Below, one piece after another: positions 33,817 through 41,541 of a stretch of 64,000 nt of DNA; positions within the stretch are counted from its first letter, which is position 1, and the number at the start of each line of letters is the position of its first letter. This stretch comes from Microbacterium aoyamense (GTDB lineage: Bacteria > Actinomycetota > Actinomycetes > Actinomycetales > Microbacteriaceae). The notes beneath the pieces are model-generated. The model was not told the origin of the DNA, searched no databases, and worked only from the letters and a program-made list of their open reading frames with translations. The stretch is from the NCBI RefSeq assembly GCF_023155855.1, contig NZ_JAKNUT010000001.1:1240001-1304000 (forward strand), in the 5' to 3' direction. A program made the position numbers and the translations under genes.

Positions 33817-35172
33817 TCAGGTCGCGGGGCGCGGCGCGGGGCCGCGCTCGTCGCGAGGCAGCGGCACCGGGGTGGTGGCGGCCACCTCGTCGCTGAAGTC
33901 CGCCGGCACCGGCACGACGGTGAGCGGGCGGGTCTCGTCGATCGTCAGGCGGAAACGCGTCGCCTCGCGACGGTGCAGTCGCCCGGAGGCGATGAGCCAC
34001 GTCGCCCCGATCGCGAACGCGACGAGCGCCGCGCCCGCACCCAGCAGGATCGCCATGCGCGGGCCGAACTCGGCGGCGACCCAGCCGACGATCGGGGCGC
34101 CGATCGGCGTGCCGCCCATCAGGATCGCCATGTAGAGCGCGAGCACGCGGCCGCGCAGCGCGGGATCGGTCGTCGTCTGAACGTAGCCGTTGGCCGTCGT
34201 CAGCATCGTCACGACCGCGAAGCCCGTGAACATGAGCGTCGCGGCATATGTCCAGTACGAGGGCATGACGGCCGAGATGCCGGCGGCCGCCGCGAACAGG
34301 AGCGTGCCCCCGATGACGACGCGGATGCGTGCGCGATCGCGGCGTGCCGCGAGGAGCGCCCCTGCGAGCGAGCCGACCGCGAGGATCGAGCTGAGCAGGC
34401 CGTAGCCGTCGGCTTCCTGTCCGAACTCGAGCGCCATGGTCGAGGCGAAGATCGGGAAGTTCATGCCGAATGCGCCCACGAGGAACACCATCGCGAACGT
34501 GACCATGAGGTCGGGCCGACGGCCGACGTAGCGGAACCCGTCGGCGAGCCGTGCGGCGCCCTGATGCTTGGGTCGCGGCACCAGCTCGTCGGTGCGGATC
34601 AGGACGAGTGCGGCGATCATCGCGAGGAACGTCACGGCGTTGATGAAGAACACCCAGCCCGTGCCGACGGCGACGATCACGACACCCGCGACGGCGGGGC
34701 CGATCATGCGCGCGCCGTTGAACGACGCGGCGTTGAGCGCGACGGCGTTGGAGGCGTTCTCGCGTGCGACCAGGTCGGAGACGAACGCCTGACGGGCGGG
34801 ATTGTCGAAGGCCGCGACGACACCGAGCGCGAGCGCGAAGGAGTACATGATCCACAGGGTCATGACGCCGGTCAGGATCAGCACGCCGATCGCGAGACCG
34901 AGCAGCAACAGGAGGCCCTGCGTCACCATGAGCAGCCTGCGTCGCTCGAAGCGGTCGGCGACCCACCCGGTCACGCTGACGAGGAGGAGCGGTGGTGCGA
35001 ACTGCAGCGCCATCGTGATGCCCATCGCCGCGGCGTCGTTGTTCGTGAGCTCGGTGAGCACGACCCAGCTGAGGGCGGTCGCCTGCATCCATGCCCCGAC
35101 GTTCGACACGAGTGCGCCGATGAACCAGACGCGGTAGTTGAAGACAGAGAAGCTGCGGAACATCGCGCTCAT
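33817..35172 (-). CDS. MFS efflux transporter (MFS_3/EntS-like)
   Basis: A 451-residue major facilitator protein with about 12 hydrophobic helices. The N-terminal FRSFSVFNYRVWFIGALVSNVGAWMQ and the loop DRFERRRLLM between helices 2 and 3, plus PARQAFVSDLV, are typical of the MFS_3 group of drug/siderophore exporters. The C-terminal tail (about 400-451) is hydrophilic. It follows a marR gene with an ATGA overlap, a classical repressor-efflux pair. Substrate unknown. Confidence 0.88.
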   Translation of the reverse strand: MSAMFRSFSVFNYRVWFIGALVSNVGAWMQATALSWVVLTELTNNDAAAMGITMALQFAPPLLLVSVTGWVADRFERRRLLMVTQGLLLLLGLAIGVLILTGVMTLWIMYSFALALGVVAAFDNPARQAFVSDLVARENASNAVALNAASFNGARMIGPAVAGVVIVAVGTGWVFFINAVTFLAMIAALVLIRTDELVPRPKHQGAARLADGFRYVGRRPDLMVTFAMVFLVGAFGMNFPIFASTMALEFGQEADGYGLLSSILAVGSLAGALLAARRDRARIRVVIGGTLLFAAAAGISAVMPSYWTYAATLMFTGFAVVTMLTTANGYVQTTTDPALRGRVLALYMAILMGGTPIGAPIVGWVAAEFGPRMAILLGAGAALVAFAIGATWLIASGRLHRREATRFRLTIDETRPLTVVPVPADFSDEVAATTPVPLPRDERGPAPRPAT

Positions 35173-35612
35173 CGGGCCACCATCCGCTGCATGATCTCGG
35201 CCGCCTGCGCGAGTGTCGTGCGTTCGGCGGCCGAAAGGTCGGCGAGCGCCTCTTCGACCCAGGCGTCGCGGCGGCGCGCGGTCTCGTCGACGACGGCACG
35301 ACCCTCGTCGGTCAGCGCGATGACCACCTTGCGGCCGTCGTTCTCGTCGGCGCTGCGGGTGAGGTAGCCCGAATCCTGCAGGCAGTTCACGGTGCGGTTC
35401 ATGGCGGGAGCCGAGACCCGCTCGCGATCCGCGAGCTCGCCGAGCGTGTGCGGCCCGTGCACGAAGAGGGCGGCGAGGACGGCGAACTGGCCGTCGCTCA
35501 TCGAGTCCACGGCACGCTGGGTGCGCATGCGGCGCGCGAGACGGAATGTCGCGATCCGCAGATCCGAGGCCTCGCGCGAAAGGTCGATGGTCGAGGCAGC
35601 CGGTTCACGCAT
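35169..35612 (-). CDS. MarR-family regulator
   Basis: A 147-residue MarR regulator with the winged HTH HTLGELADRERVSAPAMNRTVNCLQDSGYLTRSADENDGR (about residues 56-95, shown in part as the recognition helix APAMNRTVNCL). The wing DENDGRKVVIALT is canonical. It probably autorepresses and controls the MFS exporter it is coupled to. An AT-rich inverted repeat lies just upstream. Confidence 0.9.
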   Translation of the reverse strand: MREPAASTIDLSREASDLRIATFRLARRMRTQRAVDSMSDGQFAVLAALFVHGPHTLGELADRERVSAPAMNRTVNCLQDSGYLTRSADENDGRKVVIALTDEGRAVVDETARRRDAWVEEALADLSAAERTTLAQAAEIMQRMVAR

Positions 35613-35618
35613 AGATCT

Positions 35619-35644
35619 TTAGCATAGTCAATTATCCATGTTAA
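35619..35644. promoter_or_regulatory. Candidate MarR operator
   Basis: TTAGCATAG (35619-35627) and CCATGTTAA (35636-35644) form an imperfect inverted repeat (7 of 9 pairs) with an 8-nt spacer in a strikingly AT-rich stretch. It starts 7 nt upstream of the marR ATG. The divergent lipase promoter lies at its right side. Confidence 0.55.
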
Positions 35645-35671
35645 GTAAATCCGGATGCCGGGTGCCCGCCC

Positions 35672-35677
35672 TATGAT
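35672..35677 (+). promoter_or_regulatory. -10 hexamer TATGAT, leaderless start
   Basis: TATGAT ends 7 nt before the ATG at 35685, the spacing expected when transcription starts on or next to the start codon. No Shine-Dalgarno sequence is present. Confidence 0.55.
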
Positions 35678-35684
35678 CGACCCC

Positions 35685-36536
35685 ATGCCCGAATACACCG
35701 ACGCATACGGCATCGACATCGTCTACGACGTGCATCCGGCGGCGGGCACCCCCCGTGCCGTCGTGCAGCTGCTCCACGGAGTCGGTGAGCACGCTGCGCG
35801 GTACGCCACGACGATCGCCGCCCTGACGGCGGCGGGCTACACCGTCTACGCCGACGATCACCGCGGGCACGGCCGCTCGGGTATGCGCCATCACAAGGAG
35901 GACGCGTCGAAGCTCGGCACCCTCGGCCCCGGCGGGCTCCGCGCCGCGGTCGCGGCGGTGTGGCAGCTGACGGGCATCATCCGCGACGAGAACCCCGACC
36001 TGCCGCTCGTCGTGCTCGGTCACTCGTGGGGCTCGTTCCTCGCGCAGATCCTCGTCAACGATCACCCCGACGGATACGACGCCGTGGTGCTGTCCGGTTC
36101 GGCGCTGCGCTGGCCGGGGTCGCTGAACTCCGGCGACTTGAACAAGCCCTGGAACAAGCCGGGTGCGATGGGCACCGAATGGCTGTCGTCCGACCTCTCC
36201 GTCGGCAAGGCCTTCCTCGACGACCCGCTCACGACCGTCACGCCGCTGCCGAAGCTCTTCGGCCCGATCGACTCGCTCCGCCTCATGGGCAAGCCGCGCA
36301 AGGGCCTCGGCGTCGACCTCCCCACTCTTCTCATGGTGGGTCGCGACGACACGGTGGGCGGGCCGCGCAGCGTCCACAAGCTGGCCGACGCGTACCGCAC
36401 GCGCTCGGGATTCACCGACGTCACGACGCTCGTCTACCCCGGCATCCGGCACGAGATCTTCAACGACGTCTCGCAGGACGAGGTCCGCGCCGACCTCCTC
36501 GCCTGGCTCGACGCACACTTCCCCGCGCGGGACTGA
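35685..36536 (+). CDS. Alpha/beta hydrolase, monoacylglycerol lipase-like
   Basis: A 283-residue serine hydrolase. The oxyanion motif LLHGVGEHAARY, the DDHRGHGRS loop and the nucleophile elbow LGHSWGS (Ser about 121) are characteristic of the Hydrolase_4/lysophospholipase group. The acid lies in VGRDDTVGG and the catalytic His in PGIRHEIFND. Start ATG 35685 fits the conserved N-terminus and the upstream -10 hexamer; an in-frame ATG 30 nt earlier would lie on that promoter. Cytoplasmic. Probable substrate: monoacylglycerols or similar esters. Confidence 0.87.
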   Translation: MPEYTDAYGIDIVYDVHPAAGTPRAVVQLLHGVGEHAARYATTIAALTAAGYTVYADDHRGHGRSGMRHHKEDASKLGTLGPGGLRAAVAAVWQLTGIIRDENPDLPLVVLGHSWGSFLAQILVNDHPDGYDAVVLSGSALRWPGSLNSGDLNKPWNKPGAMGTEWLSSDLSVGKAFLDDPLTTVTPLPKLFGPIDSLRLMGKPRKGLGVDLPTLLMVGRDDTVGGPRSVHKLADAYRTRSGFTDVTTLVYPGIRHEIFNDVSQDEVRADLLAWLDAHFPARD

Positions 36537-36564
36537 GCCCGATCGGGGGCGCAGTCCTGCTGTG

Positions 36565-36602
36565 CGGCGAGGGGCGGTGTCCGCAGCACCCGCCCCCCGC
36601 CG
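36565..36602. repeat. Long GC-rich hairpin after the lipase gene
   Basis: CGGCGAGGGGCGGTG (36565-36579) pairs with 36587-36602 with one mismatch and one bulge, 7-nt loop. It lies 29 nt after the lipase stop in a 284-nt gap between converging genes that has no gene of its own. It is probably the lipase terminator. Confidence 0.6.
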
Positions 36603-36673
36603 CGTGTCAACCCTACGCGGGGGTCTCGCTGATCGGGCCGCTGGGGCGCAGGCCCCGCTGACGCACGACGAAA

Positions 36674-36702
36674 GGGCGGCATCCGATGAATGGATGCCGC
36701 CC
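36674..36702. terminator. Terminator-like hairpin between converging genes
   Basis: A perfect 11-bp stem, GGGCGGCATCC (36674-36684) with 36692-36702 and a 7-nt loop, flanked by AAA and CTT. This is the classical shape of a bidirectional terminator. It lies 119 nt beyond the helicase stop, so it may serve mainly one transcript. Confidence 0.7.
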
Positions 36703-36820
36703 CCTTCGCGTGTGCGGCGGGCGGCCAGCACCCCGTCGATCGATCCGTCGCGTGTGGCCGCTTCGTGCGAGGCGATGCGGCCGATCGAGACGGATCGCGA
36801 CCAGGTGCGCGCCGCTCAGA

Positions 36821-38413
36821 TCAGCCGCGCGACGCCCGGCGGCCCTGCTGACGCGAACCGCGCTGGATGTCGCCGACCGTGCTGCCGGTCGTGAAACGCT
36901 GCGTCGCCGAGCGCTGGCTCGGCTGACCCGAGCCGCTGCGACCCGAGCCGGCCTGGCCCGAACGGCTCTGGCCGGAGCGCCCCTGGCCCGCCGCGCCGGA
37001 GCGCTGCTGACCGGCGCCGGAGCGCTGCTGGGCGCCGCGACCCTGGCCGCGCTCGCCGCTCTGTCCGCGCTCGCCGCCGCCGTTCTGGCTCGCGCGTGCC
37101 TGACCGGACCCGGCCTGGCCCTGTCCGCCGCGGCCCTGGCCCGAACGTCCACCGCGGCCGCCGCCCTGACCGCCGCCGGCCGGCTTGCGCGCGGAGCGCT
37201 GCTGCTGCTGCGGCTGCACGGGCGCGGGGGTCACGTGCGGCGCGCGCTCGCCGACGAGCTCCGACACCGCTGCGTGCGACGCCGTCACGGGCTCGAGCGG
37301 AGCCGTGACCTGCGCCTTGCGGAGGAGGTCCTTGACCTCGCCGCGCTGCGACTCGGTCGCGACGGTGACGACGACACCCTCGGCGCCGGCGCGGGCCGTG
37401 CGGCCCGAGCGGTGCAGATACGCCTTGTGCTCGACGGGCGGGTCGACGTGGACGACGAGTTCGACCTCGTCGACGTGGACGCCGCGGGCGGCGACGTCCG
37501 TCGCCACGAGAACGCGCACGCCGCCCTTCTCGACGGGGGCGCCGAAGGCGGCGAGATTGCGCTCGCGCGCGTTCTGGCCGAGGTTGCCATGCAGGTCGAC
37601 CGACGGGATGCCCGCCGCCGTGAGCTGCTTCGCGAGCTTCTTGGCCTGGTGCTTCGTCCGGGTGAACAGGATCCGGCGGCCGTGGCCCGACGCGAGGTGC
37701 TGTACGAGCGCGGGCTTCTCGTCGGCGGACGTGAGGAAGACACGGTGCGTCATGACGCCCTGCGGCACGCTCGCCTCGTCGACCTCGTGGAGGACCTCGT
37801 TCTGCAGGAAGCGGCGCACGAGCGTGTCGACGCCGCGGTCGAGCGTCGCGCTGAAGAGCATGCGCTGGCCGCCCTGCGGGGTGGCCGAGAGGATGCGCGT
37901 GACACCCGGGAGGAAGCCGAGGTCGGCCATGTGGTCGGCCTCATCGAGCACCGTGATCTCGACCGAGCCGAGGTTCGCGAAGCCCTGCTTCATGAGATCT
38001 TCGAGGCGGCCGGGGCACGCCACCACGATGTCGACGCCCGCACGGAGCGCCTGCTCCTGCGGGCGCTGGCCGACGCCGCCGAAGATCGTCGTGACCGTGA
38101 GGCCCGAGGCATCCGCCAGTGGACGGATGGTCGCCGCGATCTGCGTCGCGAGCTCGCGGGTGGGCGCCAGCACGAGGCCACGAGGGCGGTTCGGAGTGCG
38201 CTTCGCGGCGTACGCGCCCGAAAGACGCGCGACGAGCGGCAGCGCGAACGCGATGGTCTTGCCGCTGCCGGTGCGGCCACGGCCGAGGACGTCACGGCCG
38301 GCGAGGGAATCGGGAAGCGTGTCGCGCTGGATGGCGAACGCTTCGGTCTTGCCTTCTGCGGCAAGGACGGAAACGAGGTTCTCGGGCACGCCGAGAGAAG
38401 CGAAAGTAGACAT
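36821..38413 (-). CDS. DEAD-box ATP-dependent RNA helicase with Arg/Gly/Gln-rich tail
   Basis: A 530-residue RNA helicase. In order: Q motif (EAFAIQRDTLP), motif I GRGRTGSGKT, Ia APTRELATQI, motif II VLDEADHM, motif III SATLD, then helicase domain 2 with ATDVAARGVHV and HRSGRTARAG. From about residue 395 a long low-complexity tail of Gly, Arg, Gln and Ser (RSGQGRGGQGQ-type repeats) should bind RNA and may promote condensates. The ATG at 38413 begins at the conserved STFASLGVP. An in-frame upstream extension would run through a known intergenic repeat and is rejected. Role: RNA remodelling, cold growth or ribosome assembly. Confidence 0.93.
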   Translation of the reverse strand: MSTFASLGVPENLVSVLAAEGKTEAFAIQRDTLPDSLAGRDVLGRGRTGSGKTIAFALPLVARLSGAYAAKRTPNRPRGLVLAPTRELATQIAATIRPLADASGLTVTTIFGGVGQRPQEQALRAGVDIVVACPGRLEDLMKQGFANLGSVEITVLDEADHMADLGFLPGVTRILSATPQGGQRMLFSATLDRGVDTLVRRFLQNEVLHEVDEASVPQGVMTHRVFLTSADEKPALVQHLASGHGRRILFTRTKHQAKKLAKQLTAAGIPSVDLHGNLGQNARERNLAAFGAPVEKGGVRVLVATDVAARGVHVDEVELVVHVDPPVEHKAYLHRSGRTARAGAEGVVVTVATESQRGEVKDLLRKAQVTAPLEPVTASHAAVSELVGERAPHVTPAPVQPQQQQRSARKPAGGGQGGGRGGRSGQGRGGQGQAGSGQARASQNGGGERGQSGERGQGRGAQQRSGAGQQRSGAAGQGRSGQSRSGQAGSGRSGSGQPSQRSATQRFTTGSTVGDIQRGSRQQGRRASRG

Positions 38414-38443
38414 GGGTGCTTTCAGTGATCGCACGCGCGCAGA

Positions 38444-38462
38444 CCCTTCGACAGGCTCAGGG
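38444..38462. repeat. Dispersed actinobacterial repeat (CCCTTCGACAGGCTCAGGG)
   Basis: This 19-nt imperfect palindrome is a widespread intergenic repeat in high-GC genomes; read through in one frame it gives the familiar PEPVEG string. It lies in the 239-nt leader region between the helicase and lplA genes, where I see no gene. Recognition is from general knowledge, and a single copy was noticed in this window. Confidence 0.65.
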
Positions 38463-38640
38463 ACCGTTGGCGCATCGGTGCGGAGGTTGGCGACGGCGCG
38501 GATTCGCGCATCGGTTCGCCGTTCGAAAAGTGTCACGGGCCGCATGAGTGAGGGCCGGGAGACGTGACGACGACGCAACGGCCCACGAAGGACCGTACGA
38601 CAACCGTAGCAGGCCCCGGCAGGGAGCCGGCTGTGCGCCG

Positions 38641-38646
38641 TAGGCT
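38641..38646 (+). promoter_or_regulatory. -10-like TAGGCT before lplA
   Basis: TAGGCT ends 6 nt before the lplA ATG at 38653. The same TAGGCTGG string precedes the LLM flavoprotein gene (40542). No Shine-Dalgarno sequence is present, so a leaderless transcript is likely. Confidence 0.45.
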
Positions 38647-38652
38647 GGGGCG

Positions 38653-39702
38653 ATGCACGGCGAATACAAGGTCCCGGGCGGCAAGCTCGTCGTCGTCGAT
38701 CTCGAGGAGCGCGACGGCCGTATCGCGGAGTTCCGGCTCGCGGGCGACTTCTTCCTCGAACCCGACGAGGCGCTCGGGGCGATCAATGCGGCGGTCGAAG
38801 GACTGCCTGTCGAGACGGATGCCGTGGGCATCGCGTCCGCCGTGCGCGCCGCGCTCCCCGCGGGCGCGCAGCTGCTGGGCTTCACCCCTGAGGCGGTCGG
38901 CACCGCGGTGCGCCGCGCGCTCGTGACCGCCCCCGGCTGGCGCGACTTCGACTGGGAGATCGTGCACGAGCATCCCGTCTCTCCGCGCATGAACCTCGCA
39001 CTCGACGAGGTCCTCACGACGCGGGTCGGGGACGGTCGTCGCCGGCCGACGCTGCGCATCTGGGAGTGGGATGAATCGGCCGTCGTGATCGGCTCATTCC
39101 AGTCGCTGCGCAACGAAGTCGACCCCGACGGTGCTCGCACCCACGGATTCGACGTCGTCCGCCGCATCTCGGGCGGCGGCGCCATGCTCATGGCCGCGAA
39201 CGCGATCATCACCTACTCGCTCTACGTTCCGGCATCCCTCGTCGCGGGTCTCACGTTCGCCGATTCGTACGCCTTCCTCGACGACTGGGTGCTGCAGGCG
39301 CTGCGCTCGCTCGGCATCGAGGCGACCTACCAGCCGCTCAACGACATCGCATCGCCGCAGGGCAAGATCGGCGGTGCGGCGCAGAAGCGCCTCGCGAACG
39401 GGGGAGTGCTGCACCACGCGACGCTGAGCTACGACATGGACGGTCAGGTCATGACCGAGGTTCTGCGCATCGGCCGCGAGAAGCTCAGCGACAAGGGCAC
39501 GGTCTCGGCCGCGAAGCGGGTCGACCCGCTTCGGCGGCAGACGGGCCTTGCGCGCGAGGCGATCATCGAGCGCTTCATCGAGACGTTCGAGAAGCTCTAC
39601 GGCGCTGTTCCGGGCACGATCTCAGCGGACGAGTACGCCGAGGCCGAGGCGCTCGTCGCCTCGAAGTTCGCGACCGACGCGTGGCTGAACCGCGTTCCGT
39701 GA
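38653..39702 (+). CDS. lplA: Lipoate-protein ligase with N-terminal accessory domain
   Basis: A 349-residue protein for attaching lipoate to E2/GcvH proteins. The first 80 residues (EYKVPGGKLVVVDLEERDG.. AEFRLAGDFFLEPDEAL) resemble the accessory domain that is C-terminal in Escherichia coli LplA and separate (LplB) in some archaea. The catalytic BPL/LplA domain follows (about 100-349). It has RIWEWDESAVVIGSFQS, the lipoate-binding RRISGGGAMLM and the conserved Lys in QGKIGGAAQKR. The domain order is therefore reversed relative to the E. coli enzyme. Its stop overlaps the methyltransferase start. Confidence 0.88.
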   Translation: MHGEYKVPGGKLVVVDLEERDGRIAEFRLAGDFFLEPDEALGAINAAVEGLPVETDAVGIASAVRAALPAGAQLLGFTPEAVGTAVRRALVTAPGWRDFDWEIVHEHPVSPRMNLALDEVLTTRVGDGRRRPTLRIWEWDESAVVIGSFQSLRNEVDPDGARTHGFDVVRRISGGGAMLMAANAIITYSLYVPASLVAGLTFADSYAFLDDWVLQALRSLGIEATYQPLNDIASPQGKIGGAAQKRLANGGVLHHATLSYDMDGQVMTEVLRIGREKLSDKGTVSAAKRVDPLRRQTGLAREAIIERFIETFEKLYGAVPGTISADEYAEAEALVASKFATDAWLNRVP

Positions 39703-40544
39703 CGGGATCGGTCGTCATCCACGAGGGCGACAATCTCGAGGTGGTCCGGACGTTCGCGGACGCCTCGTTCACGCTGATCTATCTCGACCCGCCGTTCAAC
39801 ACCGGTCGCCCGCGCGAGCGCGCTGTCGAGACCGTACGCTCGGTCGGGGCAGCCGGCGGGCGGAAGGGGTTCCACGGGCGCGAGTACGAGCGACTGCGCG
39901 GCGACCTGCGCACCTACGACGACCGGTTCGACGACTACTGGGGGTTCCTCGAGCCGCGACTCGAGGAGGCGTGGAGGCTGCTCGCCGACGACGGCACGCT
40001 GTACGTGCATCTCGACTACCGCGAAGCGCACTACGCCAAAGTGCTGATGGATGCCCTGTTCGGCCGCGATCGCTTCCTCAACGAGTTGATCTGGGCGTAC
40101 GACTACGGGGCCAAGTCGCGGCGGCGCTGGCCGACGAAGCACGACACGATCCTCGTCTACGTCAAGGATCCGGACCGCTACTGGTTCGACTCCGAATCCG
40201 TCGACCGCGAGCCCTACATGGCCCCCGGACTCGTGACCGCCGAGAAGGCGGCGCGCGGGAAGCTGCCGACGGATGTCTGGTGGCACACGATCGTGCCGAC
40301 GACCGGTCGCGAGAAGACGGGCTACCCGACCCAGAAGCCCGAAGGCGTCCTGCGGCGGATCGTGCAGGCATCGAGCCGTCCGGGGGACCGCGTACTGGAC
40401 TTCTTCGCCGGAAGCGGCACGACCGGCGCGGTCGCCTCCGCCCTCGGTCGTGATGCCGTTCTCGTCGATGCGAACCCCGAGGCGATCGCCGTCATGCGTG
40501 AGCGGATGCCGCACGCCGAGCTGGCCGGGCCGCGCCGCCCGTAG
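39699..40544 (+). CDS. Orphan site-specific DNA methyltransferase (N4/N6, beta-type order)
   Basis: A 281-residue amino-methyltransferase. The catalytic motif DPPFNTG occurs early (about residue 30) and the AdoMet motif FFAGSGTTGAVA late (about 232), the permuted beta-class order. TQKPEGVLRRIV precedes the latter as usual. The start is taken as GTG 39699, giving a GTGA overlap with lplA; GTG 39681 is an in-frame alternative adding six residues. No restriction endonuclease or specificity subunit is nearby, so it may be an epigenetic or conserved solitary enzyme. Recognition sequence unknown. Confidence 0.87.
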   Translation: MTGSVVIHEGDNLEVVRTFADASFTLIYLDPPFNTGRPRERAVETVRSVGAAGGRKGFHGREYERLRGDLRTYDDRFDDYWGFLEPRLEEAWRLLADDGTLYVHLDYREAHYAKVLMDALFGRDRFLNELIWAYDYGAKSRRRWPTKHDTILVYVKDPDRYWFDSESVDREPYMAPGLVTAEKAARGKLPTDVWWHTIVPTTGREKTGYPTQKPEGVLRRIVQASSRPGDRVLDFFAGSGTTGAVASALGRDAVLVDANPEAIAVMRERMPHAELAGPRRP

Positions 40545-40554
40545 GCTGGATCGC

Positions 40555-41541
40555 ATGCGATTCGGAACCTTCATCCCGCAGGGCTGGCGCTTCGACCTCG
40601 TCGGCATCGACCCGGCCGAAGAGTGGAGCACGATGCTCCGGCTGGCGCAGCGCGCCGATGCCGGCCCGTGGGAGTCGCTGTGGGTGTACGACCACTTCCA
40701 CACGACGCCGGTCGCGAGCGCGGAGGCGACGCACGAGGCGTGGACCCTCATGTCGGCATTCGCCGCATCGACGTCGCGCATCCGCCTGGGCCAGATGTGC
40801 ACGTGCATGGGCTACCGCAACCCGGCCTACCTCGCGAAGGTTGCCGCGACCGTCGACCACGTCTCGGGCGGGCGCACCGAGATGGGGATCGGCGGCGGCT
40901 GGTACGAGCACGAATGGCGCGCGTACGGCTACGGGTTCCCCGAGATCAAGGACCGGCTCGGGATGCTGCGCGAAGGCGTCGAGATCATGAACCAGGCGTG
41001 GACCACCGGCGCCGCGACGCTCGACGGCACGTACTACCAGGTCGACGGCGCGATCGTGCGCCCGCTGCCACGGCAGGAGGGCGGCATCCCGCTGTGGATC
41101 GCCGGCGGCGGTGAGAAGGTGACGCTGCGCATCGCGGCGACCTACGCGTCGTACACGAACTTCGGTGCGACGCTCGAGGAATTCGACCACAAGAGCGCCG
41201 TGCTCCGTGGTCACTGCGACGCGATCGGCCGCGACCTCGGCTCCCTCACTCGATCCACGAACTTCAACACGATCGTCGCGCCGACCGAGGCCGAGGCGCG
41301 CGATCGCCTCGCTCTCGTGAAGGCGCGACTGCTGCCCCATGTCGGCCAGGCGCACGCCGATCGCATCGAGCGCGACTACCTCGCGTCGCCCGCGTTCGGC
41401 ACTCCCGAGCAGGTGGCGGAGCGACTCGCGCAGCGCGCGGAGCACGGGCTCGGCTACGCGATCCACTACTTCCCCGAGGCGGCCTACGATCTGAGCGGCG
41501 TCGAGCTGTTCGAACGCGAAGTGATCCCCGCCCTCACCTGA
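40555..41541 (+). CDS. LLM-class flavin/F420-dependent oxidoreductase
   Basis: A 328-residue luciferase-like (beta/alpha)8 protein. It begins RFGTFIPQGW and contains WESLWVYDHFHT, RIRLGQMCTCMGYRNPAYLAKVAATVDHVSGGR and GIGGGWYEHEW, typical of F420-dependent members in actinobacteria. The ATG at 40555 follows the methyltransferase stop by 10 nt and a TAGGCT hexamer by 7 nt. Its 3' end overlaps the converging carboxylesterase by 8 nt. Substrate unknown. Confidence 0.88.
   Translation: MRFGTFIPQGWRFDLVGIDPAEEWSTMLRLAQRADAGPWESLWVYDHFHTTPVASAEATHEAWTLMSAFAASTSRIRLGQMCTCMGYRNPAYLAKVAATVDHVSGGRTEMGIGGGWYEHEWRAYGYGFPEIKDRLGMLREGVEIMNQAWTTGAATLDGTYYQVDGAIVRPLPRQEGGIPLWIAGGGEKVTLRIAATYASYTNFGATLEEFDHKSAVLRGHCDAIGRDLGSLTRSTNFNTIVAPTEAEARDRLALVKARLLPHVGQAHADRIERDYLASPAFGTPEQVAERLAQRAEHGLGYAIHYFPEAAYDLSGVELFEREVIPALT

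Noticed and set aside
38414..38578. N-terminal extension of the DEAD-box helicase
   Set aside because: The extra residues include the PEPVEG string produced by reading through a dispersed intergenic repeat; the conserved protein starts at 38413.
39699..40544. Restriction-modification or defence island
   Set aside because: Only a methyltransferase is present; flanking genes are lipoate ligase and a flavoprotein, with no nuclease, toxin or phage-type gene.
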